Assembly (NCBI RefSeq): GCF_028462495.1 | Contig: NZ_JAQOWX010000004.1 | Span: 33,582-97,581, forward strand | DNA length: 64,000 nt | Direction: 5' to 3' | Origin: Roseateles_E sp005503085 | GTDB lineage: Bacteria; Pseudomonadota; Gammaproteobacteria; Burkholderiales; Burkholderiaceae_C | Part shown: positions 41,865 through 50,913 of the stretch, in pieces | How positions within the stretch are numbered: the first letter of the stretch is position 1 | Layout of the letters: every line of letters starts with the position of its first letter | Program-made: the position numbers and the translations under genes | The notes under the pieces: generated by a model | Database searches by the model: none | The model's input: the letters and a program-made list of their open reading frames with translations, nothing else | What the model was told of the DNA's origin: nothing

Positions 41865-42489
41865 ATCGACAACGATCAGCGGCCGCGCTGCGGCGCTGCG
41901 CATCGACAATCTGGACACCGACCAGATCATGCCCAAGCAGTTCCTGCGCGGCATCGACAAGTCGGGCCTGGATCGCGGCCTGCTCTACGACCTGCGCTTC
42001 GACGCCCAGGGCCAGCCCCGTCGCGACTTTGTGCTGAACCGCCCCGAGCATGCCGGCACTGCCATCCTGCTGGGCGGCGCCAATTTCGGCTGCGGCTCCA
42101 GCCGCGAGCATGCGGTCTGGGGGCTGCAGCAGTTCGGCATCCGCGCGGTGATCGCCAGCAGCTTCGGCGAGATCTTCTACTCGAATGCGATGAACAACCG
42201 GCTGCTGCTGGTGATGCTGGCCGAGACCGACGTGGCCGCGCTGATGGACGAGGCCGAGGCCGGCCAGGCGCTGAGCATCGACCTCGGCGCGATGCGGGTG
42301 CGCGGCGCGGCGGTCGATGCCGGCTTCGAGCTCTCGTCCCGCCACCGCCGCATGTTCGTCGAGGGCCTGGATGTGATCGGGCTGTCGCTGAGCTATCGCG
42401 AGCAGATAGACGCCTTTGCGCGCTCACACTGGGCCCGCCAGCCTTGGCTGCAGGATGTGGCGCGCAGGACGCGCGAGCGCCTGGTCTAG
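41857..42489 (+). CDS. leuD: 3-isopropylmalate dehydratase-type small subunit
   Basis: 210 residues; start at 41857 by overlap with the large subunit gene. The swivel domain shows DNLDTDQIMPKQFLRG, GGANFGCGSSREHAVWGLQQ, and IASSFGEIFYSNAMNN, all family hallmarks. Partner of the large subunit upstream. Physiological substrate is uncertain for the same contextual reasons. A DUF6265 gene follows 34 nt later. Confidence 0.9.
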   Translation: MSESTTISGRAAALRIDNLDTDQIMPKQFLRGIDKSGLDRGLLYDLRFDAQGQPRRDFVLNRPEHAGTAILLGGANFGCGSSREHAVWGLQQFGIRAVIASSFGEIFYSNAMNNRLLLVMLAETDVAALMDEAEAGQALSIDLGAMRVRGAAVDAGFELSSRHRRMFVEGLDVIGLSLSYREQIDAFARSHWARQPWLQDVARRTRERLV

Positions 42490-42523
42490 AGTACGGGCAT
42501 CAATAGACCGCAAGGATGCTGCC

Positions 42524-43009
42524 ATGCTGAAAACACCGCTGCTGCTCGCTGCCCTGTTGGTTTTTTTTGCTGCGCCGACCCTGGCTCAGCCCGAGCATGA
42601 GCTGCAAAAGCTGGCCTGGCTGGCCGGTTGCTGGGCGCCCGAGGGCGGCGAGCCGGGTTCGGTCGAGCATTGGTTGCCGCTGGCCGGCGATACCTTGCTG
42701 GGGCTCAGCCGCACCGTCAAGCGCGGTCGCACCACCGGCCATGAGTTCATGCAGATCCGCCGCAATACAGTGGGCCGCATCGACTTCATCGCGACCGTGG
42801 GCGAGCAAAAGCCGGTGGCCTTCGCGCTGGTCTCGCTCAGCGAGACCGAGGCGCAGTTCGAGAACCCGGCGCATGACTTCCCGCAGCGGGTCGTCTCTGC
42901 GCTGGAGCAGGGCGTGCTGAAGGCACGCATCGAGGGGCAGACCCAGGGCCGCAGCAAGCGCATCGACTTCACGATGCGCCGGATCCGCTGTGAGGCCACA
43001 CCTGGCTGA
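42524..43009 (+). CDS. DUF6265-family exported protein
   Basis: 161 residues with a signal peptide (MLKTPLLLAALLVFFAAPTLA). The mature part begins LQKLAWLAGCWAPEGG and includes EHWLPLAGDTLLGLSRTV and ENPAHDFPQRV, the usual pattern of the DUF6265 family. Probably a small periplasmic beta-barrel of unknown function. It lies 34 nt after the leuD-like gene and converges with ureG (15-nt gap). Confidence 0.8.
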   Translation: MLKTPLLLAALLVFFAAPTLAQPEHELQKLAWLAGCWAPEGGEPGSVEHWLPLAGDTLLGLSRTVKRGRTTGHEFMQIRRNTVGRIDFIATVGEQKPVAFALVSLSETEAQFENPAHDFPQRVVSALEQGVLKARIEGQTQGRSKRIDFTMRRIRCEATPG

Positions 43010-43024
43010 GCCCGGTCCCGCTCT

Positions 43025-43672
43025 TCAGGTCTTCAGCAGGCCCTTGGTCTCGATGAAGGCGATCACCTCGTCCAGCCCGGCGGCGGTCTTCAGATTGCTC
43101 ATCACAAAGGGCCGCGCGCCGCGCATGCGTTCGGTGTCGGCCTTCATCACGTCCAGATTGGCACCGACATAGGGTGCCAGGTCGGTCTTGTTGATGACGA
43201 ACAGATCGCTCTTGGTGATGCCGGGGCCGCCCTTGCGCGGGATCTTCTCGCCGGCGGCGACGTCGATCACATAGATCGTCAGGTCCGACAGTTCCGGGCT
43301 GAAGGTCGCAGCGAGGTTGTCGCCGCCGGACTCGATGAAGACGATGTCGGCATCCGGGTAGAGCTTGAGCATGCGGTCGACCGCCTCGAGATTGATCGAG
43401 GCGTCCTCGCGGATCGCGGTATGCGGGCAGCCGCCGGTCTCGACGCCCATGATGCGCTCGGGCTCCAGCGCGCCCGCCACGGTCAGCAGGCGCTGGTCTT
43501 CCTTGGTGTAGATGTCGTTGGTGACCACCACCAGGTCGTAGCGCTCGCGCAAACTCTTGCACAGCACCTCGACCAGGGTGGTCTTGCCGGAGCCGACCGG
43601 GCCGCCGACGCCGACGCGCAGCGGCGGCAGCTTCTTGCTGCGGCCGGGGATGGAGTGCAGGGCTGTGCTCAT
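43025..43672 (-). CDS. ureG: Urease accessory GTPase UreG (solitary)
   Basis: 215 residues. P-loop GVGGPVGSGKT (21-31), TNDIYTKEDQ, the metal-binding VETGGCPHTAIREDAS and NKTDLAPYVG. UreG delivers nickel to urease with UreD/F/H. The ATG at 43672 is chosen because the preceding 22 codons lack similarity. No urease structural or other accessory gene is adjacent on either side, which is unusual: ureG normally ends a ureDABCEFG operon. Confidence 0.93.
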   Translation of the reverse strand: MSTALHSIPGRSKKLPPLRVGVGGPVGSGKTTLVEVLCKSLRERYDLVVVTNDIYTKEDQRLLTVAGALEPERIMGVETGGCPHTAIREDASINLEAVDRMLKLYPDADIVFIESGGDNLAATFSPELSDLTIYVIDVAAGEKIPRKGGPGITKSDLFVINKTDLAPYVGANLDVMKADTERMRGARPFVMSNLKTAAGLDEVIAFIETKGLLKT

Positions 43673-43734
43673 GTGGGGGGCTCGATGTGATGAATCTGTT
43701 GAGCAAGCATTGTGCCAAGCTGCAGGCCCCGAGT

Positions 43735-44640
43735 TCAATGCGGCTGCTGCTGGGCGAACTGCTGCACGATGGCCTCGGTCAGCGCGCCCCGGGCCTCACG
43801 CCGATAGAGCAGGCCGATGCCGCGCATCAGGGGCAGCTCGGGCAAGGCAATCACCCGCAGGGTCGGGTCTTGCGCCCAGCTGGCCCGGCGCAGCAGCGGC
43901 AAGAGGCTCACGCCGACCCGCTGGCGCACCAGCTCGGCCAGGGCCTCGATCGAGTTGAGTTCCAGGAACTCCTGCACCGGGGCTTGCAGCGTGCGCAGCG
44001 CCTTGTCCAGCAGCATGCCGGTGCGCTCACTCCGGTCAAAGCGCAGAAAGGGCTGCTCAGCCAGCAGCTGGGCCGCGCTGCGCCGTTTGCCGTCGGCGTG
44101 GGCCAGCAGCACCAGCGGCTCCTCGTACAGGGCGCTCCAGCCCAGCCCGGCAGGGGTCTTGCCCGTGCCGCGCACCAGCACGGCGGCGTCGAGCTGGCCG
44201 TTCTCCACCATCTCGGCCAGCTCACCGGACTTGCCGCTCACCAGCTTGAGCTCCAGCGCCGCATGCTGCTGCTTCAGCGCTACCACCGCATGGGCCAGCG
44301 GCGCCACCGCCGAGACCACCGCGCCGATGCGGTAGGCCCCCGCCATCGGATCGGCGCGCAGGGCCGCGCCGCGCAACTCCTCGTGCAGCTGGGCGTCCAG
44401 GGCCAGCATGCGCTCGGCCCAGGGCAGCAAGGCCTGGCCGGCCGCGTTCAGCTGGGCCTTGCGCCCGCTCTGGCCGTCCTGGCCACCCCGGTCGAACAAG
44501 ACCTGTTTGAACTCCTGCTCCAGATTGCGCATCTGCAGGCTGACGGCCGCCTGGGTCAGCGCGACCTCGGCGGCCGCCGCCGCGAAGGAGCCGCAGCGGG
44601 CCACCGCGACAAAGCTCTTCAGGCTGCGCCGGCTGGGCAT
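43735..44640 (-). CDS. LysR-family transcriptional regulator (2)
   Basis: 301 residues from the ATG at 44640, which has AAGGAG 8 nt upstream. N-terminal helix-turn-helix (FVAVARCGSFAAAAAEVALT, QAAVSLQMRNLEQEF) and a substrate-binding-like C-terminal domain. Divergent from a Bug-type gene 98 nt away, so it likely regulates that gene and the gamma-glutamyltransferase gene behind it. Confidence 0.9.
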   Translation of the reverse strand: MPSRRSLKSFVAVARCGSFAAAAAEVALTQAAVSLQMRNLEQEFKQVLFDRGGQDGQSGRKAQLNAAGQALLPWAERMLALDAQLHEELRGAALRADPMAGAYRIGAVVSAVAPLAHAVVALKQQHAALELKLVSGKSGELAEMVENGQLDAAVLVRGTGKTPAGLGWSALYEEPLVLLAHADGKRRSAAQLLAEQPFLRFDRSERTGMLLDKALRTLQAPVQEFLELNSIEALAELVRQRVGVSLLPLLRRASWAQDPTLRVIALPELPLMRGIGLLYRREARGALTEAIVQQFAQQQPH

Positions 44641-44738
44641 GGAAAGCACTCCTTGTGATGAAGCCAAGAATTATTAGCTTTTCTTGTCATCTCCGCCGGC
44701 ACACAATCACTGCGCCCCTAGATGATGGAGTTGCGACG

Positions 44739-45707
44739 ATGAAGTTTCGCCACCTGGCCCTGGCCCTGGGTTTCGGACTGATCAGCCTGAACGTGCTGGC
44801 CCAGAGCTATCCCAACCGGTCCATCCGCCTGATCGTGCCCTTTCCGGCCGGCGGTGCCACCGATCTGCTGGCGCGAGCGATCTCGCAAAAGCTCGGCAGC
44901 CAGCTGGGCCAGACCGTCTTGGTCGACAACAAGGCCGGTGCCGGCGGCAGCCTGGGCTCGTCTGAAGGTGCCAAGGCCGCGCCCGATGGCTACACCCTGG
45001 TGCTGACCACCAGTTCCACCCATGCCATCGGCCCGCATCTGAACCCCAGGCTGCCCTACAAGGTCGACGAGGACTTCACGCCGGTGGCCCATGTGGCCAA
45101 TGCCGCCAATGTGGTGCTGGTGCCCAACTCGCTGCCGGTCAAGGATGTGCGCGAGCTGATCGCGCTGGTCAAGAGCAAGCCGGGCCAGTACAACTACGCG
45201 TCCAGTGGCAACGGCACCATCGTTCACCTGACCAGCGAGGCCTTCAAGACCCAGGCCAATGTCTTCATCACCCATATCCCCTATCGCGGCACCGGGCTGG
45301 CGGTGCCGGATTTGGTGGTGGGCAATGTGCATCTGCTGTTCGACTCCATCGTCTCCGGCATGCCGCATGTGAAGGAAGGGCGCTTGAAGGCGCTGGCCGT
45401 CACCGGCAAGAGCCGCTCGGCGCTGGCGCCGGAGCTGCCGACGGTGGCCGAGTCGGGCTTGCCCGGTTTCGAGTCCATCACCTGGTTCGGCGTCTACGGC
45501 CCCAAGGGCTTGCCGCCGGCCGTGGTGGCCAAGCTCAACAGCGAGCTGAACATCGCGATGCAGTCGCCCGAGGTGCGCGAGCGCCTGGCCCGGCTGGGCG
45601 CCGAGCCGGTCAGCAATGCCAGCCCGGCCCAGTTCGCCGCGATGGTCAAGGCCGACAGCGAACGCTGGGGCCGACTGATTCGTGAACGCAAGATTTCTGT
45701 GGAGTGA
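44739..45707 (+). CDS. Bug/TctC-family substrate-binding protein (2)
   Basis: 322 residues, start at 44739 (MKFRHLALALGFGLISLNVL). Signal peptide ends near LAQ; then YPNRSIRLIVPFPAGGATDL, DNKAGAGGSLGS, NYASSGNGTIVHL and ESGLPGFESITWFGVYGPKG. Periplasmic binding protein for a carboxylate or amino-acid-like ligand. No transporter membrane subunits nearby. The GGT gene begins 5 nt after its stop. Confidence 0.92.
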   Translation: MKFRHLALALGFGLISLNVLAQSYPNRSIRLIVPFPAGGATDLLARAISQKLGSQLGQTVLVDNKAGAGGSLGSSEGAKAAPDGYTLVLTTSSTHAIGPHLNPRLPYKVDEDFTPVAHVANAANVVLVPNSLPVKDVRELIALVKSKPGQYNYASSGNGTIVHLTSEAFKTQANVFITHIPYRGTGLAVPDLVVGNVHLLFDSIVSGMPHVKEGRLKALAVTGKSRSALAPELPTVAESGLPGFESITWFGVYGPKGLPPAVVAKLNSELNIAMQSPEVRERLARLGAEPVSNASPAQFAAMVKADSERWGRLIRERKISVE

Positions 45708-45712
45708 ATGTG

Positions 45713-47338
45713 ATGACTCATAGCTTTGATTGGAACGGCGGCTATGCCAGCCAGCGCATGCCGGTGTTTGCCCGCAACATCGTCTCGACCTCGCATCCGC
45801 TGGCGGCCCAGGCTGGCCTGCGCATCCTGGGGCAAGGCGGCAATGCGGTTGATGCGGCGATTGCCACTGCAGCGGTGATGACCCTGGTCGAGCCCTGCAG
45901 CAATGGCCTGGGCTCGGATGCCTTTGCCATCCTCTGGGACGGCAAGAAGCTGCATGGCCTGAACGCCTCGGGCCGCGCGCCGCAGGCCTGGACGCCCGAG
46001 TACTTCCGGCGCAAATACGGCGCCGAGGCCAAGAGCCTGCCCAAGCGTGGCTGGGATGCCGTGACCGTGCCCGGCGCGGTGGCCGGCTGGGTGGCCTTGA
46101 GCGAGCGCTTCGGCAAACTGCCTTTTGCCGATCTGATGGCGCCGGCGGTCGAGATTGCGGAGCGCGGTTACGCGGTGCCGGTGATCGTGCAGCAGAAATG
46201 GACGCTGGCTGCAGCCGTGCAGGAGCTGACCTCGCAGCCTGGCTTTGCCCAGGCCTTCTTGCCCAAGGGCCGGGCACCGGCGGTCGGCGAGCTGTTCCAG
46301 TTCAAGGACGCGGCGCGCACGCTGCGCCTGATTGGCCAGACCAAGGGCCAGGCCTTCTACCAGGGCGAGGTGGCCGAGGCGATCGCGGCCTTCGCCAAGC
46401 AGACCGGCGGCACGATGACCGTGGCCGATCTGGCCGGCTACAGCCCCGAGTGGGTGGAGCCGATTGCGCAGGACTATGCCGGCCACACGCTGCACGAGAT
46501 CCCGCCGAACGGCCAGGGCATCGCCGCGCTGATCGCACTGGGCATCCTGAAGCATCTGGACGTGGCCGCGCACAAGGTCGATAGCGTGGCCTCGCAGCAT
46601 CTGCAGATCGAGGCGATGAAGCTGGCCTTTGCCGATGTCTACAACTATGTGGCCGAGCCTGGCGATATGAAGCTGACGGCCGCGCAGATGCTGGATCCGG
46701 CCTATCTGGCCGAGCGCGCCAAGCTGATCGACATGAAGAAAGCCCAGGACTTCAAGGCCGGCAACCCGGTCAAGGGCGGCACCATCTACCTGACCACGGC
46801 CGACGAGAGCGGCATGATGGTCAGTTTCATCCAGAGCAACTACATGGGCTTCGGCTCGGGCCTGGTCGTGCCGGGCTACGGCGTCTCGCTGCAGAACCGC
46901 GGCCATGGTTTCACGCTGGAAGTGGGACATGCCAACCAGGTGGCGCCGGGCAAGCGTCCCTTCCACACCATCATCCCGGCTTTCCTGACCAAGGACGGCC
47001 AGCCGGTGATGAGCTATGGCGTGATGGGCGGAAACATGCAGCCCCAGGGCCATATGCAGACCCTGGTGCGCATGCTGGACTACGGCCAGAACCCGCAGGC
47101 CGCCTGCGATGCGCCGCGCTGGCGCTACAACGAGGGCCTGTCGCTGAATGTCGAGTCGGCGATGAATGCCGACACCGTCGACGGCCTGCGCGCGCTGGGC
47201 CACCAGATCGCCGACATCAACGACAGCTACCAGGACTTCGGTGCCGGCCAGTTCATCTGGCGCCAGGGCGACCCGGCCGTGGACGGCTATGTGGCGGCCA
47301 GCGATCCGCGCCGCGACGGTGCAGCGGTGGGCTTCTGA
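45713..47338 (+). CDS. Gamma-glutamyltransferase-family Ntn hydrolase
   Basis: 541 residues. The self-cleaving nucleophile threonine is in KGGTIYLTTADESG (about Thr357), splitting the chain into large and small subunits. Conserved ASTAHPLAAQAG-type N-terminus (STSHPLAAQAGLRILGQGGN), DAAIATAAVMTLVEP, GRAPQAWTP and VMGGNMQPQGHMQ. There is no signal peptide, so it is probably cytoplasmic. Such GGT-like proteins include true gamma-glutamyl hydrolases and oxamate amidohydrolases. The Bug gene upstream suggests a role in using an imported amide or glutamyl compound. Confidence 0.9.
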   Translation: MTHSFDWNGGYASQRMPVFARNIVSTSHPLAAQAGLRILGQGGNAVDAAIATAAVMTLVEPCSNGLGSDAFAILWDGKKLHGLNASGRAPQAWTPEYFRRKYGAEAKSLPKRGWDAVTVPGAVAGWVALSERFGKLPFADLMAPAVEIAERGYAVPVIVQQKWTLAAAVQELTSQPGFAQAFLPKGRAPAVGELFQFKDAARTLRLIGQTKGQAFYQGEVAEAIAAFAKQTGGTMTVADLAGYSPEWVEPIAQDYAGHTLHEIPPNGQGIAALIALGILKHLDVAAHKVDSVASQHLQIEAMKLAFADVYNYVAEPGDMKLTAAQMLDPAYLAERAKLIDMKKAQDFKAGNPVKGGTIYLTTADESGMMVSFIQSNYMGFGSGLVVPGYGVSLQNRGHGFTLEVGHANQVAPGKRPFHTIIPAFLTKDGQPVMSYGVMGGNMQPQGHMQTLVRMLDYGQNPQAACDAPRWRYNEGLSLNVESAMNADTVDGLRALGHQIADINDSYQDFGAGQFIWRQGDPAVDGYVAASDPRRDGAAVGF

Positions 47339-47400
47339 CGGCGCGCAGACCGTTATTTCCGACACTTGGGGGTTGAGGGGAGGGCTGCTACCGTGTGCCG

Positions 47401-48243
47401 ATGAGCACGATGCTGCAGTCCCTCTCCCTTGGTTGGCAGACCGATCTGATCTTCGCGCGCTTCGACGGCCTGGTGATCGAGCGCGCCGATTGCCTGGTGC
47501 TGCGCACGCCGACCAACCCGCTGTTCTACTGGGGCAATTGCCTCGTGCTGCCCGAGTCGCCGCGCGACGCCGACCTGGCCCATTGGCTGACCCGCTTTGA
47601 CGAGGAGGTGGGGCAGCACACGCGCGAGTCGGGCCATGTCGCGATCGGTTTCGACACCCGCTCGCCGCAGGCCGCGCTGCCGGGCTGGCTGGCTGCCGGT
47701 TTCGAGGTCTTTGGCACCGCGCAGCTGAGCCTGAGCGCGCCGCAGCTGCGCGAGCCGGCCAAGACGCTGGCCGGTGCATTCCGCTTTGCCGAGGTCGATC
47801 TCTCGGACCCGGCCCAGCGGCGGGTGGCGGTGACGCTGCAGTGCGAGTCCAACGACAGCGGCTTCGAGCCTGTCAACTACCGCCAGCACCGCGAGCGCCA
47901 GATGGCCCGCTACGCGGCGATGCAGGCGGCCGGCCTGGGGGCCTGGTTCGGCATCTGGCATGGCGACGAGCTGGTGGCCGACTGCGGTCTGTTCAGGCAT
48001 GGCGCGCTGGGTCGCTTCCAGCATGTCGGCACCCACCCGTCATGGCGTCGGCGCGGCCTGTGCAGCGCGCTGATCCAGGGGGTGAGCCGCCACGGCCTGG
48101 CCGGCATGGGTTTGCAGCGCCTGGTGATGTGCGCGGATCCGGACGATGTGGCCATCGGCATCTACGAGCACGTCGGCTTCCAGCGCGAGGGCCGCTACTG
48201 GGGCGCGCAGCGCCGTCCCGCGCACGATGTGCGATTGGCGTGA
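47401..48243 (+). CDS. GNAT-family N-acetyltransferase (1)
   Basis: 280 residues. The C-terminal half carries a GNAT fold: ADCGLFRHGALGRFQHVGTH, PSWRRRGLCSALIQ (acetyl-CoA-binding R/Q-x-x-G-x-G/A-like loop) and ADPDDVAIGIYEHVGFQREG. The N-terminal half is a second, degenerate GNAT-like domain of unknown role. A GTG at 47395 could extend it by two residues. Substrate unknown. Confidence 0.85.
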   Translation: MSTMLQSLSLGWQTDLIFARFDGLVIERADCLVLRTPTNPLFYWGNCLVLPESPRDADLAHWLTRFDEEVGQHTRESGHVAIGFDTRSPQAALPGWLAAGFEVFGTAQLSLSAPQLREPAKTLAGAFRFAEVDLSDPAQRRVAVTLQCESNDSGFEPVNYRQHRERQMARYAAMQAAGLGAWFGIWHGDELVADCGLFRHGALGRFQHVGTHPSWRRRGLCSALIQGVSRHGLAGMGLQRLVMCADPDDVAIGIYEHVGFQREGRYWGAQRRPAHDVRLA

Positions 48244-48512
48244 TTTGTCCCCGGCTTGGGCTTCGTTGGCGCGCTGGCGCGGCTTGTCCGCCGTCAAGCC
48301 GGCCTGTAGGATGAGAGCCTCAAACAGGCAAGATCCATGACCAAGCTCCTCGACCGCAGCAGACCCCGCACACACCGTGCCGCGGGCGTGCGCGTCCGTG
48401 CTGGCGGTCTGCCGTGCGCGTCGGTCTGACCCGCCTTCCTCCGCTCCCTGATTCACTCGTCTTTCAGACCTGGCCCCACAAGGGCGAGGTGCTGCCCTCA
48501 TTGGAGACTCCT

Positions 48513-49874
48513 ATGCAAACCCGGCCCCTGTCCTGGTTTGACCAGCTCAGACAAGCCCTGACCCTGCCGCCCGGCGATCTGCTGCGCGACCTGGTCTACC
48601 GCCGGCTCTGGACCTCGATCCTGATCAGCTCGCTGGGCGGGCAGATCACGATGCTGGCGCTGCCGCTGACGGCGGCCGTGCTGCTCGACGCCAGCCCCAC
48701 CCAGATGGGTCTGCTGACGGCGATGGAGATCGCCCCCTTTGTGCTGTTTTCGCTGCCCTCGGGCGTTTGGCTGGACCGGGTGCGCAAGCTGCCGGTCTAT
48801 GTCTGGGGCGAGACCTTGCTGGCTTTCGTCGTGGCCACCGTGCCGCTGGCGCACTGGATGGGCTGGCTGTCGATGACCTGGCTGTATGTGGTCGGCTTCG
48901 TGCTGGGCACGGTCTATACGACGGCCGGCAGCGCCGCGCAGATCGTGCTGACCCAGGTGGTGCCGCGCTCGCGCCTGGTCGAGGCCCATGCGAAGAACGC
49001 GCTGGCCTCGTCCGGCGCCGAGGTCGCGGGGCCGGGTTTTGCCGGCGCGCTGATCAAGGTGCTGGGCGCGCCGATGGCGCTGGCGGTGGATGCCGTGCTG
49101 GTGCTGATCTCGGCGCTGATACTGCGCGGCATCAAGGTCAACGAGGAGCCGGTCAAGGCCAAGAATGCCGATTTCTGGCGTGACCTGAAGGCCGGTGTGC
49201 AGTTCGTGCGCAACAAGCGCCTGCTGGTCAGCCTGGCCACGGCCGTGGGCTGCTGGCAGCTCTGCCACAACGCGGCCATCGTTGTGCAGATCCTGTTCGC
49301 GACCCGCACCCTGGGTCTGTCGGGTCAGACCGTGGGCCTGTCCTATGTGGCGTTGGGTGCCGGCACCGTGCTGACCAGCGTGATGGGCCACCGCATCAGC
49401 CGCCGGCTGGGCCCCGGGCCCTGTCTGGTGCTGGGCTTTGCAGTCTGCGGCCTGGGCTGGCTGCTGCTGTCGGTCGCGCCCGCCAATGCCTGGGGCGTGG
49501 CGGCCTTCGCCTTCATGCTGTTCACTTTCGGTATCGGCGCGGTGCTGATCTTCATCAACTTCCTGTCCTTGCGCCAGGCAGTGACGCCGGCGCCGATGCT
49601 GGGCCGCATGACCAGCACGATGCGCTGGCTAATCCTGATCCCGGCAGGCCCCGGCGCGCTGCTTGGCGGCTGGCTGGGTGAGCACTTCGGCCTGCGCTCT
49701 GCGCTGGCCTTTGCCGGCTGCGGCGCGCTGCTGCTGGCGCTGCTGGCCTGGCGCCACGCGACCATACGCGAGGTGCGCGAACTGCCCAAGCCGGATGGTG
49801 CCGACGATGTCGAGGCCGGACTGGGTGCCGAGGCGATGCCCGGCCGGGCGCCGGATCTGGTTCCCAACAAATGA
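48513..49874 (+). CDS. Major facilitator superfamily transporter (EntS-like)
   Basis: 453 residues with about 12 hydrophobic segments. Start at 48513 (MQTRPLSWFDQLRQAL). The MFS motif A-like loop reads PSGVWLDRVRKLPVYVWGE. The overall pattern is that of MFS_3/enterobactin-exporter-like efflux proteins. The last 40 residues are a hydrophilic acidic tail. Substrate cannot be inferred. A GNAT gene follows 10 nt later, probably co-transcribed. The 269 nt upstream contain no supported gene. Confidence 0.87.
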   Translation: MQTRPLSWFDQLRQALTLPPGDLLRDLVYRRLWTSILISSLGGQITMLALPLTAAVLLDASPTQMGLLTAMEIAPFVLFSLPSGVWLDRVRKLPVYVWGETLLAFVVATVPLAHWMGWLSMTWLYVVGFVLGTVYTTAGSAAQIVLTQVVPRSRLVEAHAKNALASSGAEVAGPGFAGALIKVLGAPMALAVDAVLVLISALILRGIKVNEEPVKAKNADFWRDLKAGVQFVRNKRLLVSLATAVGCWQLCHNAAIVVQILFATRTLGLSGQTVGLSYVALGAGTVLTSVMGHRISRRLGPGPCLVLGFAVCGLGWLLLSVAPANAWGVAAFAFMLFTFGIGAVLIFINFLSLRQAVTPAPMLGRMTSTMRWLILIPAGPGALLGGWLGEHFGLRSALAFAGCGALLLALLAWRHATIREVRELPKPDGADDVEAGLGAEAMPGRAPDLVPNK

Positions 49875-49884
49875 GGCAGAAGAA

Positions 49885-50466
49885 ATGGCAACACCCGACC
49901 CCGTGTTGATCCAGGTGCCCGAGCGCCTGCTGACCGAGCGTCTGGTGATCGCCGCGCCGCGCGCCGGCCTGGGCCAGGCGCTGAATGCGGCGGTCTGCGA
50001 ATCGCTGGACGAGCTCAGGCCCTGGATGCCCTGGGCGCAGACTGCGCCCAGCCTCGAGGACAGCGAGACGGTGCTGCGCCATCAGCTAGCCCGATTCATC
50101 CTGCGCAGCGACCTCGCCTACCAGTTCTACCTGCGCCAGCCCGGCAGCGAGCAGGCCGGCCGCCTGCTGGGCGGCACCGGCTTGCACCGTCTCGACTGGG
50201 CAGTGCGGCGCTTTGAGATCGGCTACTGGATTCGCACGAGCGCTCGAGGCCAGGGCTATGTCTCGGAAGCCGTGCGGGCGCTGGCCCAAATGGCCTTCGA
50301 CGAGCTGCGCGCACGCCGGGTCGAGATCCGCATGGACGAGCGCAATCTGCGCAGTCGCGCGGTGGCCGAGCGCTGCGGCTTCGAGTTCGAGGGCGTGCTG
50401 CGGCGCGACACCTTGTGCCCGAGCGGGGAGCTGCGCGATACGCGGGTGTACTCGCGGATCGCCTGA
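49885..50466 (+). CDS. GNAT-family N-acetyltransferase, RimJ/RimL type (2)
   Basis: 193 residues. RimL-type features: ERLLTERLVIAAPRAG at the start, GGTGLHRLDWAVRRFEIGYW, then RTSARGQGYVSEAVRALAQM (acetyl-CoA loop) and NLRSRAVAERCGFEFEGVLR. This family modifies ribosomal-protein N-termini or small molecules; the target here is unknown. Start at 49885, 10 nt after the MFS gene. Confidence 0.88.
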   Translation: MATPDPVLIQVPERLLTERLVIAAPRAGLGQALNAAVCESLDELRPWMPWAQTAPSLEDSETVLRHQLARFILRSDLAYQFYLRQPGSEQAGRLLGGTGLHRLDWAVRRFEIGYWIRTSARGQGYVSEAVRALAQMAFDELRARRVEIRMDERNLRSRAVAERCGFEFEGVLRRDTLCPSGELRDTRVYSRIA

Positions 50467-50913
50467 CGACACCAAGCGCAGGCGTGCGAGCCCTCAGGCG
50501 CGCTCGGGATTGAGATTGCGTGCGCCGAGGACCGAGGCCGTTTCACCCGCCCAGCCTCAGTTGTTGGTGTCCACTTCGTGGATCACGATGTGGGAGATCG
50601 GGATGTTGATTGACAGAGCCGGCCTGGTGGGCAGTTTGCGGGTTCGCCACCGAAAGCTTGCAAACTGACTCGAACCATCCGCCTCGGAATCCTGTCCAGG
50701 AACAACCCAGCAGGCACTTTTGGTCATCCGTCGTTGCCCACCGGCTGCTCTCGGCGACTTCCGCGACCCAACAGTTTCGGCCACAAGGAGCCGTTGGTGG
50801 CCGACAGCATGGTCGACGTCCCGATTCGGATGGCTTCGGCAGAGTAGTTCGCCGACGAGAACCGTAGGAGAAGGATCAGCCTTGGATACGACTGCCGGTC
50901 ATCTGGCTGCTCA
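50467..50913. other. Gene-free boundary region with possible gene remnants
   Basis: 447 nt between the GNAT gene and the regulator. Base composition shifts here toward that of the following block. Short minus-strand open frames (50557-50784, 75 codons; 50724-50927, 67 codons) resemble fragments rather than complete genes and I recognise no family. Likely decayed sequence at a recombination boundary. Confidence 0.4.

Noticed and set aside
48337..48429. Small open frame upstream of the MFS gene
   Set aside because: Arg-rich 30-residue translation with no supporting signal; looked at as a leader peptide, but no attenuator structure is seen.
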